A stretch of 61,525 nt of DNA from an uncultured Rickettsiales bacterium (GTDB taxonomy: Bacteria; Pseudomonadota; Alphaproteobacteria; Rs-D84), in NCBI GenBank assembly GCA_900546225.1, contig URBZ01000006.1, positions 1-61,525 on the forward strand, in the 5' to 3' direction. Position numbers and translations under genes: made by a program. This document shows, piece by piece, positions 1-8,738 of this stretch. The number at the start of each line of letters is the position of its first letter. The first letter of the stretch is position 1. The notes beneath the pieces are model-generated. The model did not search any database, had not been told where the DNA came from, and worked only from the letters and a program-made list of their open reading frames with translations.

Positions 1-171
1 CAAAATCTTGCGATTTTGCGGGGCCCGGACAAGCCACGGAATGACAATGCTTTTTGGGCTTTATTCTAAAACTATATCACTGTATCACTTTATCACTGAA
101 TCACTCTCTCACTAACTAGTAACCCTCCCCGTCGCACTGGCGTGCGACACCCCTCCCGATGGAGGGGAATA
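1..171. repeat. Composite intergenic repeat, copy 1
   Basis: Positions 1-81 match 13801-13881 with a single mismatch at position 50. Five degenerate octamers of form TNNNTCAC follow at 73-112. Then comes a GC-rich hairpin module at about 117-170 (CCGTCGCAC with GTGCGACAC, then CCCTCC with GGAGGGG) that recurs at about 4260-4311. The block sits just outside the terminator of the leftward gene that follows. No coding potential is evident. It is one of several intergenic blocks in the window assembled from the same modules. Confidence 0.8.
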
Positions 172-197
172 AAAAAACGGGGCGTCGCCCCGTTTTT
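171..197 (-). terminator. Rho-independent terminator of the secreted Cys-repeat protein gene
   Basis: The stem CGGGGC/GCCCCG (178-183 with 187-192) is flanked by A and T runs on both sides, so it can act in both directions. It directly abuts the stop codon of the leftward gene. Confidence 0.85.
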
Positions 198-2297
198 TTA
201 TTTACTGGTGATTGCAGCAATCCAACGTTCCGCATCCAGTGCACTGACCGGTGCATCGCCCTTGATGCCGTTGACACTCATACATGTCTTGATTGTCGGC
301 AAGCATGCATTAGTCGCCAATGTATTTGCCGCACTTAGTTTAACGTCTGTTGTAGCGGTAATATCAGCACTGCTACACGTTTTTCCACCACATGTATTCT
401 TGTCTGCATCATAGTTATTCTGTGCCAAGCACGATGTAACATCAGATATGCAACTTTCTGCATAGTTAGCCAAAACGGTATCTTGCTTTGACTTTATCTG
501 AATCAACGTACGTTGCAGGTATTCCTTGATAACGTTGTTGACCGCATTGTACTTTGCGTTCTGACCGTTGCCCGAATATGTTACGTCCTGACATTTATTC
601 AAGACAGACATGCACATACCATAGTTCTTGCCATCTTTATCATCATGATAACCAATCTTGTACTGCAAGAATTCTGACATACTGGTCGATGGTTTCTGTG
701 CCGATGTTGTTGTCACGGTCTTTTCAACATAATCACTCAGTGTGCCTGTGGTATCACTTGTTCCCCATGCATTTTTGCTGTCACCATATACCCAACCAGC
801 ATACAATGCGCCAGCGTTATCGCCAGATTTACCAGGGGTGCTGCCGACGACAATCTTGCCATCAACAATGTATTTGCCCGATGGATCAAGGCAGTTTTCA
901 TAATCTGAACCGCATACAAAGTCGTCCTGCATACATGTATCCAATGCATTGATGCACCCACGCAGGTCATACGTATTTTTCTGTTGTGCGACCAGCAGAC
1001 GCGCCTTTTGCAAAACACCCTTGGCATTGCGGACGGTCGCCGTCATTTGGTCATTAGAATCCGTCAAGCTGCGTTCATATGCGATACACTGTTTATCAAT
1101 TTCCAAATCGTATGCATTCGTCACAACCGACGCATCGACCCCCTTGGCGGTGCAACTGTTCAAGACAGACGCCTTGCAACGTGCAGTGGCGGTTTTGTAC
1201 AACTGTTCGCCACGTTGGTTGCTGATACTGTTCGTGCCAGACGTTGTATTCAAGAAAGAACTGAGGTCAAAGCCAGTGCTGCTGACGGTAAAGTCCAACA
1301 GACCAGACAAATCCAAACTGATACCAGAATCGGTTGATGTTGCACTGCCCGACTTTACACTGATAATCGCGTTTTTAATCTTGTCCAAATCGTTTTTCAA
1401 CTGGGTATTATCACTGGTCTTTTGCATTTCCAGTTCCGCCGCAGTTTGTGTGAACAAGGTTTCCACCTCGTCCGCGGACAGACCGATATACTGAATCTTT
1501 TGCGCGACATCTTGCAGGTCTTCGGTTGCCTGTTTCAATGCGTTTTCGGTCTTTTCATAATTCTTCAAATTGGCACTGCAACTGCAACGGCCCTGATTGT
1601 CGTCCAGAACGTTACAGAAATTATCCATACATGTTTGATACTGCGCCTTGCAGAAATCGGTCATTTCCGCCAATTCTTCGATACTGCTGGTGTCGGTTGC
1701 AGATGTTGCCACGGCGGTGGTCGACGCGGTGGTTGATGCCGTTGTCATACGAATTGTTGGCACGCGGTTTTTTGCGTTATTCACGCGCACACCGACACGC
1801 CCCGTGTATAATGGCGTATTTACCGTATCCGTTTGAACAATAGATGCACGTGCCGCCGTGCCGGTTGTTGGCACACTGCGTCGTGCAGAAACCGTTTTGG
1901 CCGCATTGTCAGCCGCGGTTGCACGGGTGGCGTTATTTGTTTGCGCCGTGCGCGATGCCGCCGCACGGGTTGCGGTTGTTGACGTACGCGCCGCAACGAC
2001 ACGCCCAGTATTATTATTGCGTGCAGAAATTGTCCGCGTCGAAGAAGAGCCACTTGACACGCCACGCGACGATGCGACGCGCGCACCGGCGTTACGTGGG
2101 CTGACCGCGGTGTTTTTCACTGGCGCTGCCGGTTCAACATCGGCAATTTCGTCCGCAACAGTATCATCAGCGACGTCATCGGCGACAACATCTGCGTCGG
2201 CGTATTCCATCACATCTTCGTAATAGTATGATGGCGCAACCTCAGCAAATGCGGGCAATACCAGCAGTCCACTCAATACAGCAATCAATCTCTTCAT
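198..2297 (-). CDS. Large secreted protein with repeated C-x6-C motifs, unknown function
   Basis: A 699-residue protein if started at the ATG at 2297, preceded by GGAAGGA; longer upstream starts lack this site. Residues 1-18 form a signal peptide ending AFA. The mature N-terminus begins EVAPSYYYED and continues into a low-complexity Ala/Thr/Ser/Arg/Asp region to about residue 200. From about residue 216 to the end, five C-x6-C motifs recur (CKAQYQTC, CINALDTC, CMSVLNKC, CISDVTSC, CLPTIKTC), often followed by Met or Leu, with further paired cysteines. This suggests a periplasmic or surface protein stabilised by disulfides. The APSYY motif just after the signal peptide recurs in the outer-membrane protein at 8.7-10.2 kb. 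I do not recognise the family; an envelope or surface role is inference. Confidence 0.75.
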   Translation of the reverse strand: MKRLIAVLSGLLVLPAFAEVAPSYYYEDVMEYADADVVADDVADDTVADEIADVEPAAPVKNTAVSPRNAGARVASSRGVSSGSSSTRTISARNNNTGRVVAARTSTTATRAAASRTAQTNNATRATAADNAAKTVSARRSVPTTGTAARASIVQTDTVNTPLYTGRVGVRVNNAKNRVPTIRMTTASTTASTTAVATSATDTSSIEELAEMTDFCKAQYQTCMDNFCNVLDDNQGRCSCSANLKNYEKTENALKQATEDLQDVAQKIQYIGLSADEVETLFTQTAAELEMQKTSDNTQLKNDLDKIKNAIISVKSGSATSTDSGISLDLSGLLDFTVSSTGFDLSSFLNTTSGTNSISNQRGEQLYKTATARCKASVLNSCTAKGVDASVVTNAYDLEIDKQCIAYERSLTDSNDQMTATVRNAKGVLQKARLLVAQQKNTYDLRGCINALDTCMQDDFVCGSDYENCLDPSGKYIVDGKIVVGSTPGKSGDNAGALYAGWVYGDSKNAWGTSDTTGTLSDYVEKTVTTTSAQKPSTSMSEFLQYKIGYHDDKDGKNYGMCMSVLNKCQDVTYSGNGQNAKYNAVNNVIKEYLQRTLIQIKSKQDTVLANYAESCISDVTSCLAQNNYDADKNTCGGKTCSSADITATTDVKLSAANTLATNACLPTIKTCMSVNGIKGDAPVSALDAERWIAAITSK

Positions 2298-2477
2298 AGC
2301 GAAAAATTCCTTCCTAATTACCAAGATTTTATCATAATAGGCCCAATCGCGCAAACAAAAAAACGAATTTTCGTACACATTCCAAATATTTTTATGGCAA
2401 AGATTATTATCTTTTTTAATGAAATTCCTTGTCTTGTTTGTTTTTATTGTACTATAATCCACGCCAAAGGTTAAAAA

Positions 2478-4067
2478 TTGTCTGTATTCAAGAAAGGTTT
2501 TATGTTTTTAATTACCCTGCCACTGTTGGGGTGCACGACCGTGCCAACAACAACCGCGGATAAACGTTTGGACAATTATGTACCAAAAATCACAACCGCT
2601 GATTTCGACTATGACCCGATGCAGACACCAATCGCGCAATGCTATGCCGACGAATTGGCGGCGGGCGACGAAATTTCGGGCGCGACGTTGATTGACGATG
2701 GTCTGTCCGCGTTTGTTATTCGCGCGGCGTTTGCCCGTATGGCGACCAAGACAATCGATTTGCAAACATATATTTACAGCAACGATTTTTCGTCCAAGGT
2801 TTTGATTGGCGAACTGAAAAATGCCGCCGATCGCGGGGTCAAGATTCGCATTCTGGTTGACGACTATGGTACAGATTCTGATATTGTGGACGTGATGTTG
2901 TTGAACCAGCACCCGAATATAGAAGTCAAGGTTTTTAACACCGTTGCCAATCGTTCAAAGTTGCTGTATTACCCACAGTTTTTGATGGACTTTAACCGGT
3001 TAAATTCACGCATGCACAATAAACTGTTTATTGTGGACAATGTCGCGTATATTACCGGCGGTCGCAACGTGGGCAGTAATTATTTCTATCCCGAAACATC
3101 GGCGAATTTTTCAGATACCGACGTTTTATTCTTGGGCGATATGACACGATATGCCACCGCCAGTTTTGACAAGTACTGGAATCACCACTTGGCAATACCC
3201 GCCGACGTTTTTCCAAAGGCAAAATCCAAAAAGGCGATGCGAAAACTGGAACAAAAGTTTGTTGATATTCAGGAACGCAGTGCCGCCGATGCCCGCATGT
3301 ACAACACCGTGATTCAAATGGCGATGCGCAAGTACAAGCAAAAGAATTTCGATTTCAGTTGGGGACACGGTAAATTCTTGGCTGACCCACCGTCCAAGGT
3401 TGAAATGACCATGGACGAAAAACAGGAATACCGCGGTGAAATCGTGCGCGCGTTGCAACACCTGTGGGACGAAACCGACACATCGGTCTATATTTCCGCA
3501 GCGTATTTTGTCCCTGGCCAGGGTGGCTTGGAGCACATGATGCGCGAAGAAAAATCAGGCGTTCATATGACGATTGTGACAAATTCGCTGGCATCAACAA
3601 ACGCGCCAACCGTCTATGCAAAATGGGAAAAGTATCGCAAGAAACTGATTCAATCGGGCGCAGATGTGTACGAATTTATGTTGTCGGCCGAAAACCTGCG
3701 CGCAAAATATCATGACCGCGAACGCAAGCATTCTAATTTCTCGGTTCTGCACAGCAAGACAATGGTGTTTGACGACCGTATTTCTTGGATTGGCAGTTTT
3801 AATCTGGATCCGCGCAGTGCGTATTTTAACACCGAAAACGTTGCGATTTTTGAAAGCCGCGAATTTGCGACCAAGTTGCGCCAAATGATTCTGGACGATA
3901 CCAAGACATCGTGGCATGTAACATTGGACGCACACAATAATCCAGTATGGTCGGGGGCGCGCACAACGGACAAAACGCCACGCGAATATCATCACAACCC
4001 AGACACCAGCATATTCCGCCGCGGGTGGAAAATTATGTTGCGCCTGATTCCAGAAAAATTTGTATAA
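2478..4067 (+). CDS. Phospholipase D family lipoprotein (cardiolipin-synthase-C-like)
   Basis: A 529-residue protein with two HxK-x4-D motifs typical of the phospholipase D superfamily: HNKLFIVD near residue 180, followed by GGRN, and HSKTMVFD near residue 425, followed by GSFNLDPRS. The two-motif layout and the length resemble ClsC/YmdC-type cardiolipin synthases, which transfer phosphatidyl groups in the envelope. The N-terminus reads KKGFMFLITLPLLGC, a lipobox, so the protein is probably a lipoprotein. The start chosen is TTG at 2478 after AAAGG, because it keeps the positively charged n-region of the signal peptide. An ATG at 2502 after AGAAAGG is the alternative. The gene is monocistronic, with a terminator right behind. 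Substrate specificity is not visible. Confidence 0.85.
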   Translation: MSVFKKGFMFLITLPLLGCTTVPTTTADKRLDNYVPKITTADFDYDPMQTPIAQCYADELAAGDEISGATLIDDGLSAFVIRAAFARMATKTIDLQTYIYSNDFSSKVLIGELKNAADRGVKIRILVDDYGTDSDIVDVMLLNQHPNIEVKVFNTVANRSKLLYYPQFLMDFNRLNSRMHNKLFIVDNVAYITGGRNVGSNYFYPETSANFSDTDVLFLGDMTRYATASFDKYWNHHLAIPADVFPKAKSKKAMRKLEQKFVDIQERSAADARMYNTVIQMAMRKYKQKNFDFSWGHGKFLADPPSKVEMTMDEKQEYRGEIVRALQHLWDETDTSVYISAAYFVPGQGGLEHMMREEKSGVHMTIVTNSLASTNAPTVYAKWEKYRKKLIQSGADVYEFMLSAENLRAKYHDRERKHSNFSVLHSKTMVFDDRISWIGSFNLDPRSAYFNTENVAIFESREFATKLRQMILDDTKTSWHVTLDAHNNPVWSGARTTDKTPREYHHNPDTSIFRRGWKIMLRLIPEKFV

Positions 4068-4094
4068 AAACCGCCCCGCTGGGGCGTTTTTTTA
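4067..4094 (+). terminator. Terminator of the PLD-family gene
   Basis: The stem CGCCCC (4072-4077) with GGGGCG (4081-4086) and a three-base loop is followed by seven T, immediately after the stop codon. Confidence 0.9.
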
Positions 4095-4315
4095 TGGAAT
4101 AGATAAAGAGAGCAAAGGGCAGAGTGCAGAGAGCAATGAAGTGCGCCGATGGCGCGGCTCTTACTACCTAGATTCCGTGGTCGAGCCACGGAATGACAAT
4201 GCTTTTGGGATTTGATTCTTAAACTATATCACTGAATCACTTACTCACTTTGTCACTAAGTAGTAACCCTCCCCGTCGCACTTACGTGCGACACCCCTCC
4301 GTGGGAGGGGAATAA
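4095..4315. repeat. Composite intergenic repeat, copy 2
   Basis: Contains four heptamers of form AGAGNGC-like (4107-4134), a GCGCC-GAT-GGCGC hairpin (about 4142-4155), a sequence ending CACGGAATGACAATG shared with positions 35-49, four octamers TNNNTCAC (4225-4256), and the GC-rich hairpin module also seen at 117-170. The heptamer part recurs inverted at 35424-35451. No gene is seen. Confidence 0.75.
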
Positions 4316-4340
4316 AAAAACGGGGCGATGCCCCGTTTGT
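4313..4340 (-). terminator. Terminator of the ols-proS operon
   Basis: The stem CGGGGC (4321-4326) with GCCCCG (4330-4335) has an A run on the left, read as T on the minus strand, directly after the proS stop. Confidence 0.85.
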
Positions 4341-5617
4341 TATTTTGATAATTGCTTTATTGCATTCTGTGTGTCGGCAACAACCGTGTCCAGCGCAAAT
4401 GACGTTGGCATATTTGATGTGTCCACATCGTTGACACGGTATTTAACCTCTGCCACCCCATTGGCCAAATTCTTGGTTGAAACAACCAAACGAATTGGCG
4501 CGGCAATCAGGTCGGCGTCTGCGAATTTTTCACCGGCGCGCGCGTCACGCGTATCCAACAGTGTTTCAATACCAGCCGCACGCAAATCATTATAGATTTT
4601 TTCGGCAACCGCGTTTGTTTTGCCTTCTTTGTCCGTCAGGGCGATAACCTGAACCGCAAATGGCGCAGTTGCCATATTCCAACGTGGGCCGTATTCGTCC
4701 GCGCTTTCTTCCAAAATGGCGGCCATTGTGCGACCAACACCGATGCCATAACAACCCATAATAGGATTCTGTTCTGTGCCATCGGCGGCGGTGTATGTCA
4801 GGTGCATAGATGCGGAATATTTTGTTCCCAACTGGAAAATATTACCGATTTCAATACCGCGAACCTTGTGCATTGGTGCGCCACATTTTGGGCATACCTC
4901 GTTCCCTTCGGTTACCATTTCTTTGTTCGCGCGGAAACCGCAATCGCACAGGTAAATTGTATCTTCGCCCATTTCGTTTATCAGTTGAAATTCGTGTGCA
5001 ATGCTGCCGCCCATGTCACCAGTTGATGACAATACGTCCACAACGTTACGCAGGCCACAACGTGCAAACACACGTTTGTACGCGTCCAAAACACGATAGT
5101 AATATTTTTCCAAGTCCGATTGCGATGTGTGGAAAGAATACGCATCTTTCATAATAAATTCACGGGTGCGAATCAGCCCCGCACGCACGCGCAATTCATC
5201 GCGGAATTTCGTTTGAATCTGGTACACCATAAATGGCAACTGGCGATATGTTGTCAGCACAGATTTGACGAAGTCGGTTACAACCTCTTCGTGGGTGGGA
5301 TTCAAAACATATTCTGCGCCACCACGGCCCTTGAACTTTGCCAAGACGTCAACAGTATCATAACGGCCGGATTCGCGCCAGATTTCCGCACCACTGACCA
5401 CAGGCATCAAGATTTCCTGACCATCGACGCCGTCCATTTCTTCGCGAATAATCTTTTCGATATTACGCACAACGCGCCAACCCAATGGGGTCAATGTATA
5501 GCCCCCTTGGAATGTTTGATAGATATAGCCCGCCTTGACCGCCATTTTATGACCCGCGGTTGTTGCACCGGCGACATCACCGTACAAACGTTTTACACAT
5601 AAATTTTCAATTTTCAT
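4340..5617 (-). CDS. proS: Prolyl-tRNA synthetase, short form
   Basis: Charges tRNA-Pro in the cytoplasm. The 425 residues contain the class II motifs: the TFQGGYTLTPLGWR region, the TREFIMKDAYSFH motif-2 region and GCYGIGVGRTMAAI motif 3, plus the C-terminal anticodon-binding domain. The 180-residue INS editing domain of the E. coli-type enzyme is absent, as is usual for the short alphaproteobacterial form. In its place lies a short segment with CDCG and CPKCG, a possible zinc knuckle near residues 225-245. The start codon overlaps the stop of the upstream acyltransferase gene (ATGA), so it is the last gene of an operon with the two ols-like genes. Confidence 0.95.
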   Translation of the reverse strand: MKIENLCVKRLYGDVAGATTAGHKMAVKAGYIYQTFQGGYTLTPLGWRVVRNIEKIIREEMDGVDGQEILMPVVSGAEIWRESGRYDTVDVLAKFKGRGGAEYVLNPTHEEVVTDFVKSVLTTYRQLPFMVYQIQTKFRDELRVRAGLIRTREFIMKDAYSFHTSQSDLEKYYYRVLDAYKRVFARCGLRNVVDVLSSTGDMGGSIAHEFQLINEMGEDTIYLCDCGFRANKEMVTEGNEVCPKCGAPMHKVRGIEIGNIFQLGTKYSASMHLTYTAADGTEQNPIMGCYGIGVGRTMAAILEESADEYGPRWNMATAPFAVQVIALTDKEGKTNAVAEKIYNDLRAAGIETLLDTRDARAGEKFADADLIAAPIRLVVSTKNLANGVAEVKYRVNDVDTSNMPTSFALDTVVADTQNAIKQLSK

Positions 5618-6459
5618 TTTTCTGTCTTCTTGTCTTTTAATTCCATGTACTTGGTCGCAACTGTTTCTTGCAGTTGTTCTGCGATTTGCTTGCGATTCAA
5701 TCCCGTGGTCGACAATGTCGGCATCACGGTAATTTCCACACGGAAACCGCCAATAATCATGATATGAAACACCTGCATAAATGCACTGCGTTCGCGCGCG
5801 GCGCGTGGGCCCATATCAATCTTTTTATTATCAAAATACGCATAGTGATTTGCCAAATCATCATCTGAAATCGGCGTGCCATCACGAAAGCGATAATTTA
5901 CCACCATAGGTTGCACCGCAACGTCAGAATTTTCAACAAAATTAAACAACGTGCTTTTGAATGGCTTTACATATGCGCCGTTTGTGGTTGTCCCCTCTGG
6001 AAACAAGAACATTGGGTAATCAACATGCTTTACGCGTTCTTGGACGACGCGCAGGGCCTCTAGGGCATGTGATGGACGACGGTCAACAAACACAACACCG
6101 AATTTTTCAGACATCCACCCCACCAATGGCCACCGGCGCACATCCGCCTTGGCAACAAAACTGCCCCCGAATGCAACAGGAAACGTTGCGATTTCAAACA
6201 GCGACAGATGATTACATACCACCAACAATGGGCGATGCGTTGACAATGTGCCATGGGTGCGTACGCGAATGCCCGCCAGTAACAGCAATATTTTCATAAA
6301 TACACGCATGTACCAAACCGATACGCGACCACGTGGCAATAAAAATACAATCGGCACTTGGATTACGACACCAATCCAGAACGCGATAAATTTCAACGTT
6401 CCCAGTGCAATTTGGAAAATATTCGGGTGCGCGATGCGCTGTGATTTACTGCGCGGCAT
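5614..6459 (-). CDS. olsA: 1-acyl-glycerol-phosphate/lyso-lipid O-acyltransferase (PlsC family), probably OlsA-like
   Basis: A 281-residue membrane acyltransferase with the PlsC motifs NHLSLFE (the HX4D/E catalytic block) and FPEGTTTNG. A hydrophobic N-terminal segment precedes the domain. PlsC-family enzymes acylate lyso-phospholipids. Next to an OlsB-type N-acyltransferase, OlsA is the likely role: acylation of lyso-ornithine lipid at its 3-hydroxyl. A PlsC role in phosphatidic acid synthesis cannot be excluded. The ATG at 6459 is preceded by AAGGA and lies inside the 3' end of the upstream gene, a 14-nt overlap. Longer starts upstream would run deep into that gene. The stop overlaps the proS start. 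Confidence 0.8.
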   Translation of the reverse strand: MPRSKSQRIAHPNIFQIALGTLKFIAFWIGVVIQVPIVFLLPRGRVSVWYMRVFMKILLLLAGIRVRTHGTLSTHRPLLVVCNHLSLFEIATFPVAFGGSFVAKADVRRWPLVGWMSEKFGVVFVDRRPSHALEALRVVQERVKHVDYPMFLFPEGTTTNGAYVKPFKSTLFNFVENSDVAVQPMVVNYRFRDGTPISDDDLANHYAYFDNKKIDMGPRAARERSAFMQVFHIMIIGGFRVEITVMPTLSTTGLNRKQIAEQLQETVATKYMELKDKKTEK

Positions 6460-7420
6460 TTTCGTCGTCCTTGGTATTATCTTTATCATTATCTTCGATA
6501 AATTCAACGTCCGCCGCATCTTCGCGCAGCAAAAATTCCACGAATGCACCGATAACTTTCAGTGGCGCGGTCACCGGCAACAGCATAATTTTGCCCAGTG
6601 TTTTCATTGCGCCATCTTTGACGGCAAAACCGTCCAATGCATCTTCGCGGCCCAAGAAATGTTTCTGGTATGTGCGATCAATATCCTTGGTCTGCAACAT
6701 GACAAACACATCATAAGAATTGAATGTTTTGTCGATAAACACCCCCTTGCCAAATGTAGCACCCAAACGCAGATACCCCTTTATCAATGGTGTCATTTCG
6801 GCGCGTGCATCGGCATCATCAACAAACGCGCGTGGTAAAATGCGCATCTGGGTCATTGCAGGATCAATGCTGGGGTCTATCTTTTCAGTCAGAACCGTTG
6901 CGCGCAAATTCGATGGCGACAGGTGGTGATAGTACAAATACGATATTGCCTGTGCGGATTTCACCGGTTTATTACCAACCCACGACGCAACACCGAACAA
7001 GACCAAAATCTTGCGACGGAAAACGTATTCGGACAGCCCCGCCCACAACATACGCATAACCAGCGCATTTTCACGATATTCGCGGTCAACACACGCGCGC
7101 GACATTTCGGCGATATTGCCGTTGACCTTTTTAATCTTGGAAATATTATATTCACTTTCGGTATAAAAACCGCCCATTTTTTCAGCCGCAGCGCGATCAA
7201 TAATACGGTATGTACCAACAACGCGCCCATTATGAAACACCGCCATATAATCAGCGAAACGGTCGAAAGAATCATATTCTTCGCGCAGGGCATGTTGTTC
7301 TTCGGTGGCAGATGCGCCCTCTTCCTCTACAAATGCGGCATAGCGCAGTTGGCGAACCTGTTTGCGTTCTTCTTTATTACGGGTCAAGCGGACTTCATAA
7401 TCACGCACCTTGATAGTCAT
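6446..7420 (-). CDS. olsB: Ornithine-acyl carrier protein N-acyltransferase-like (OlsB, GNAT fold)
   Basis: A 324-residue protein resembling the OlsB/hemolysin-type acyltransferase family. It starts with a region containing VRQLRYAAFVEEEG. It then has VVGTYRIID, a central block EMSRACVDREYR and a core ending in the LPRAFVDDAD region, which fit a GNAT-like fold using acyl-ACP. OlsB makes lyso-ornithine lipid from ornithine and 3-hydroxyacyl-ACP; the overlapping downstream PlsC-family gene would complete the lipid. The last 60 residues, with an acidic tail (EDNDKDNTKDDEN), extend beyond the usual enzyme. The call rests on motif resemblance and gene pairing. Another GNAT-type lipid N-acyltransferase is possible. 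Confidence 0.75.
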   Translation of the reverse strand: MTIKVRDYEVRLTRNKEERKQVRQLRYAAFVEEEGASATEEQHALREEYDSFDRFADYMAVFHNGRVVGTYRIIDRAAAEKMGGFYTESEYNISKIKKVNGNIAEMSRACVDREYRENALVMRMLWAGLSEYVFRRKILVLFGVASWVGNKPVKSAQAISYLYYHHLSPSNLRATVLTEKIDPSIDPAMTQMRILPRAFVDDADARAEMTPLIKGYLRLGATFGKGVFIDKTFNSYDVFVMLQTKDIDRTYQKHFLGREDALDGFAVKDGAMKTLGKIMLLPVTAPLKVIGAFVEFLLREDAADVEFIEDNDKDNTKDDENAAQ

Positions 7421-7503
7421 AAATCAATCCTTTTATATCAATCTATAACAGGAAGATTATCAAAGAACGTATATATTAGCAATTATTTTTATTTTTAACG
7501 AAT

Positions 7504-8724
7504 TTACTGGCGCAGCGCGTCCGCCAATTCTGCAATCGCGATTGCGTACCAATTTGAATTATTCCATTTCTTGATACGATAGAAATTTGGGTATGTTAAA
7601 TACGCGGCTATTGCCGGCATTGGCGCAACGTCCATATCAACGGCGTTCGGGTCGGTTGGTGCAATCGCCGCATTCATGCGTGCGTCATTGATTGCAACGG
7701 TGTCCGCAACCATACCCGCCATCATATCTGTTACCGGCAACGTGCGCCCATCGGGCAATGTTGCACCCAATGCCGCCCAATCAGATAAATGCTTTTTCGT
7801 TTTGCCGTCCAACAGCGACACATCAAAATCCGCCGGCAGGACAACACGGCGCACAATGCGTTCGTTTTCATTCCAGCCCAATCGGTTCAGGTAATTACCC
7901 GCAGACATCATTGCGTCACCAATACTGCCACTGATGTCGATTTTGCCATCGCCATTGCCATCAACACCGTATGCCGCCAATGTTGTCGGTATAAATTGGA
8001 AATGTCCCATTGCGCCAGCCCAACTGCCACCATAGTCACTGATATCATCGCCATTTTTGTCGGCGATTTTCATCAATGCAATCAGTTGATTGGTAAAGAA
8101 TGTTTGACGACGCCCCTCGTATATCAACGTGACGAATGCGTCACGCAGGGGGTGATCCGCCATACGCGCGCCATAGTTTGATTCCATACCCCAGAACGCC
8201 AAAATAACATGCGGTTGGACGCCATAGCGGGCATGCACACGGTTCAACAGTGTTGGGTATTTTTGCGCCATTTTGCGCCCCGATGCAATGCGCGTTGGAT
8301 TGACAGTGCGTTTCAAATACCCGTCCAGTGTCAATTTGAATTCTGACTGGTTTTGGTCACGCTTTACAATATTTGGAATAAACGCCGGATTTTTCAGCGC
8401 GGCATCTATGGTCTTTTTGGAAATTTTTTCCGCCGACGCGCGCGTGCGAACCGTGTCCAGTACGCTTTCCCAGCGTGCCATATCAAATGCGCCGCGTTCG
8501 GCGATTGGTGGCGTGTCGGGTGCGGGCGCGGTTTCAACAATAACAACGGGTGTGGGTGCAACTGTTGTTGCAACAGGCGCAACCTGTGACATAACAACCG
8601 GCGTCGCACCAACCACGGGCGTGGCCGCCGGCGCAATCGACGTTGGTGCAACATCGGCGCGCGCCGCAGCGGTGCACAGCAACGCCGCACACGTGATGCA
8701 TGCAAAACGATTGTCCCATGTCAT
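7504..8724 (-). CDS. mltB: Lytic murein transglycosylase B family
   Basis: Cleaves the MurNAc-GlcNAc bond of peptidoglycan in the periplasm, forming anhydro-muropeptides. The 406 residues contain a signal peptide ending ARA, then a Pro/Val/Thr-rich linker to about residue 75 and the SLT-2 domain. The catalytic Glu is in FWGMESNYG (about E181). Further family signatures are GSWAGAMGHFQFIPTT and an EF-hand-like calcium loop DGNGDGKIDI. The C-terminus (YPNFYRIKKWNNSNWYAIAI) is typical of MltB. No lipobox is seen, so the protein is soluble-periplasmic rather than a lipoprotein. The gene follows the outer-membrane protein gene by 14 bases, so the two are probably cotranscribed. Confidence 0.92.
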   Translation of the reverse strand: MTWDNRFACITCAALLCTAAARADVAPTSIAPAATPVVGATPVVMSQVAPVATTVAPTPVVIVETAPAPDTPPIAERGAFDMARWESVLDTVRTRASAEKISKKTIDAALKNPAFIPNIVKRDQNQSEFKLTLDGYLKRTVNPTRIASGRKMAQKYPTLLNRVHARYGVQPHVILAFWGMESNYGARMADHPLRDAFVTLIYEGRRQTFFTNQLIALMKIADKNGDDISDYGGSWAGAMGHFQFIPTTLAAYGVDGNGDGKIDISGSIGDAMMSAGNYLNRLGWNENERIVRRVVLPADFDVSLLDGKTKKHLSDWAALGATLPDGRTLPVTDMMAGMVADTVAINDARMNAAIAPTDPNAVDMDVAPMPAIAAYLTYPNFYRIKKWNNSNWYAIAIAELADALRQ

Positions 8725-8738
8725 CAGACACTTACCCC

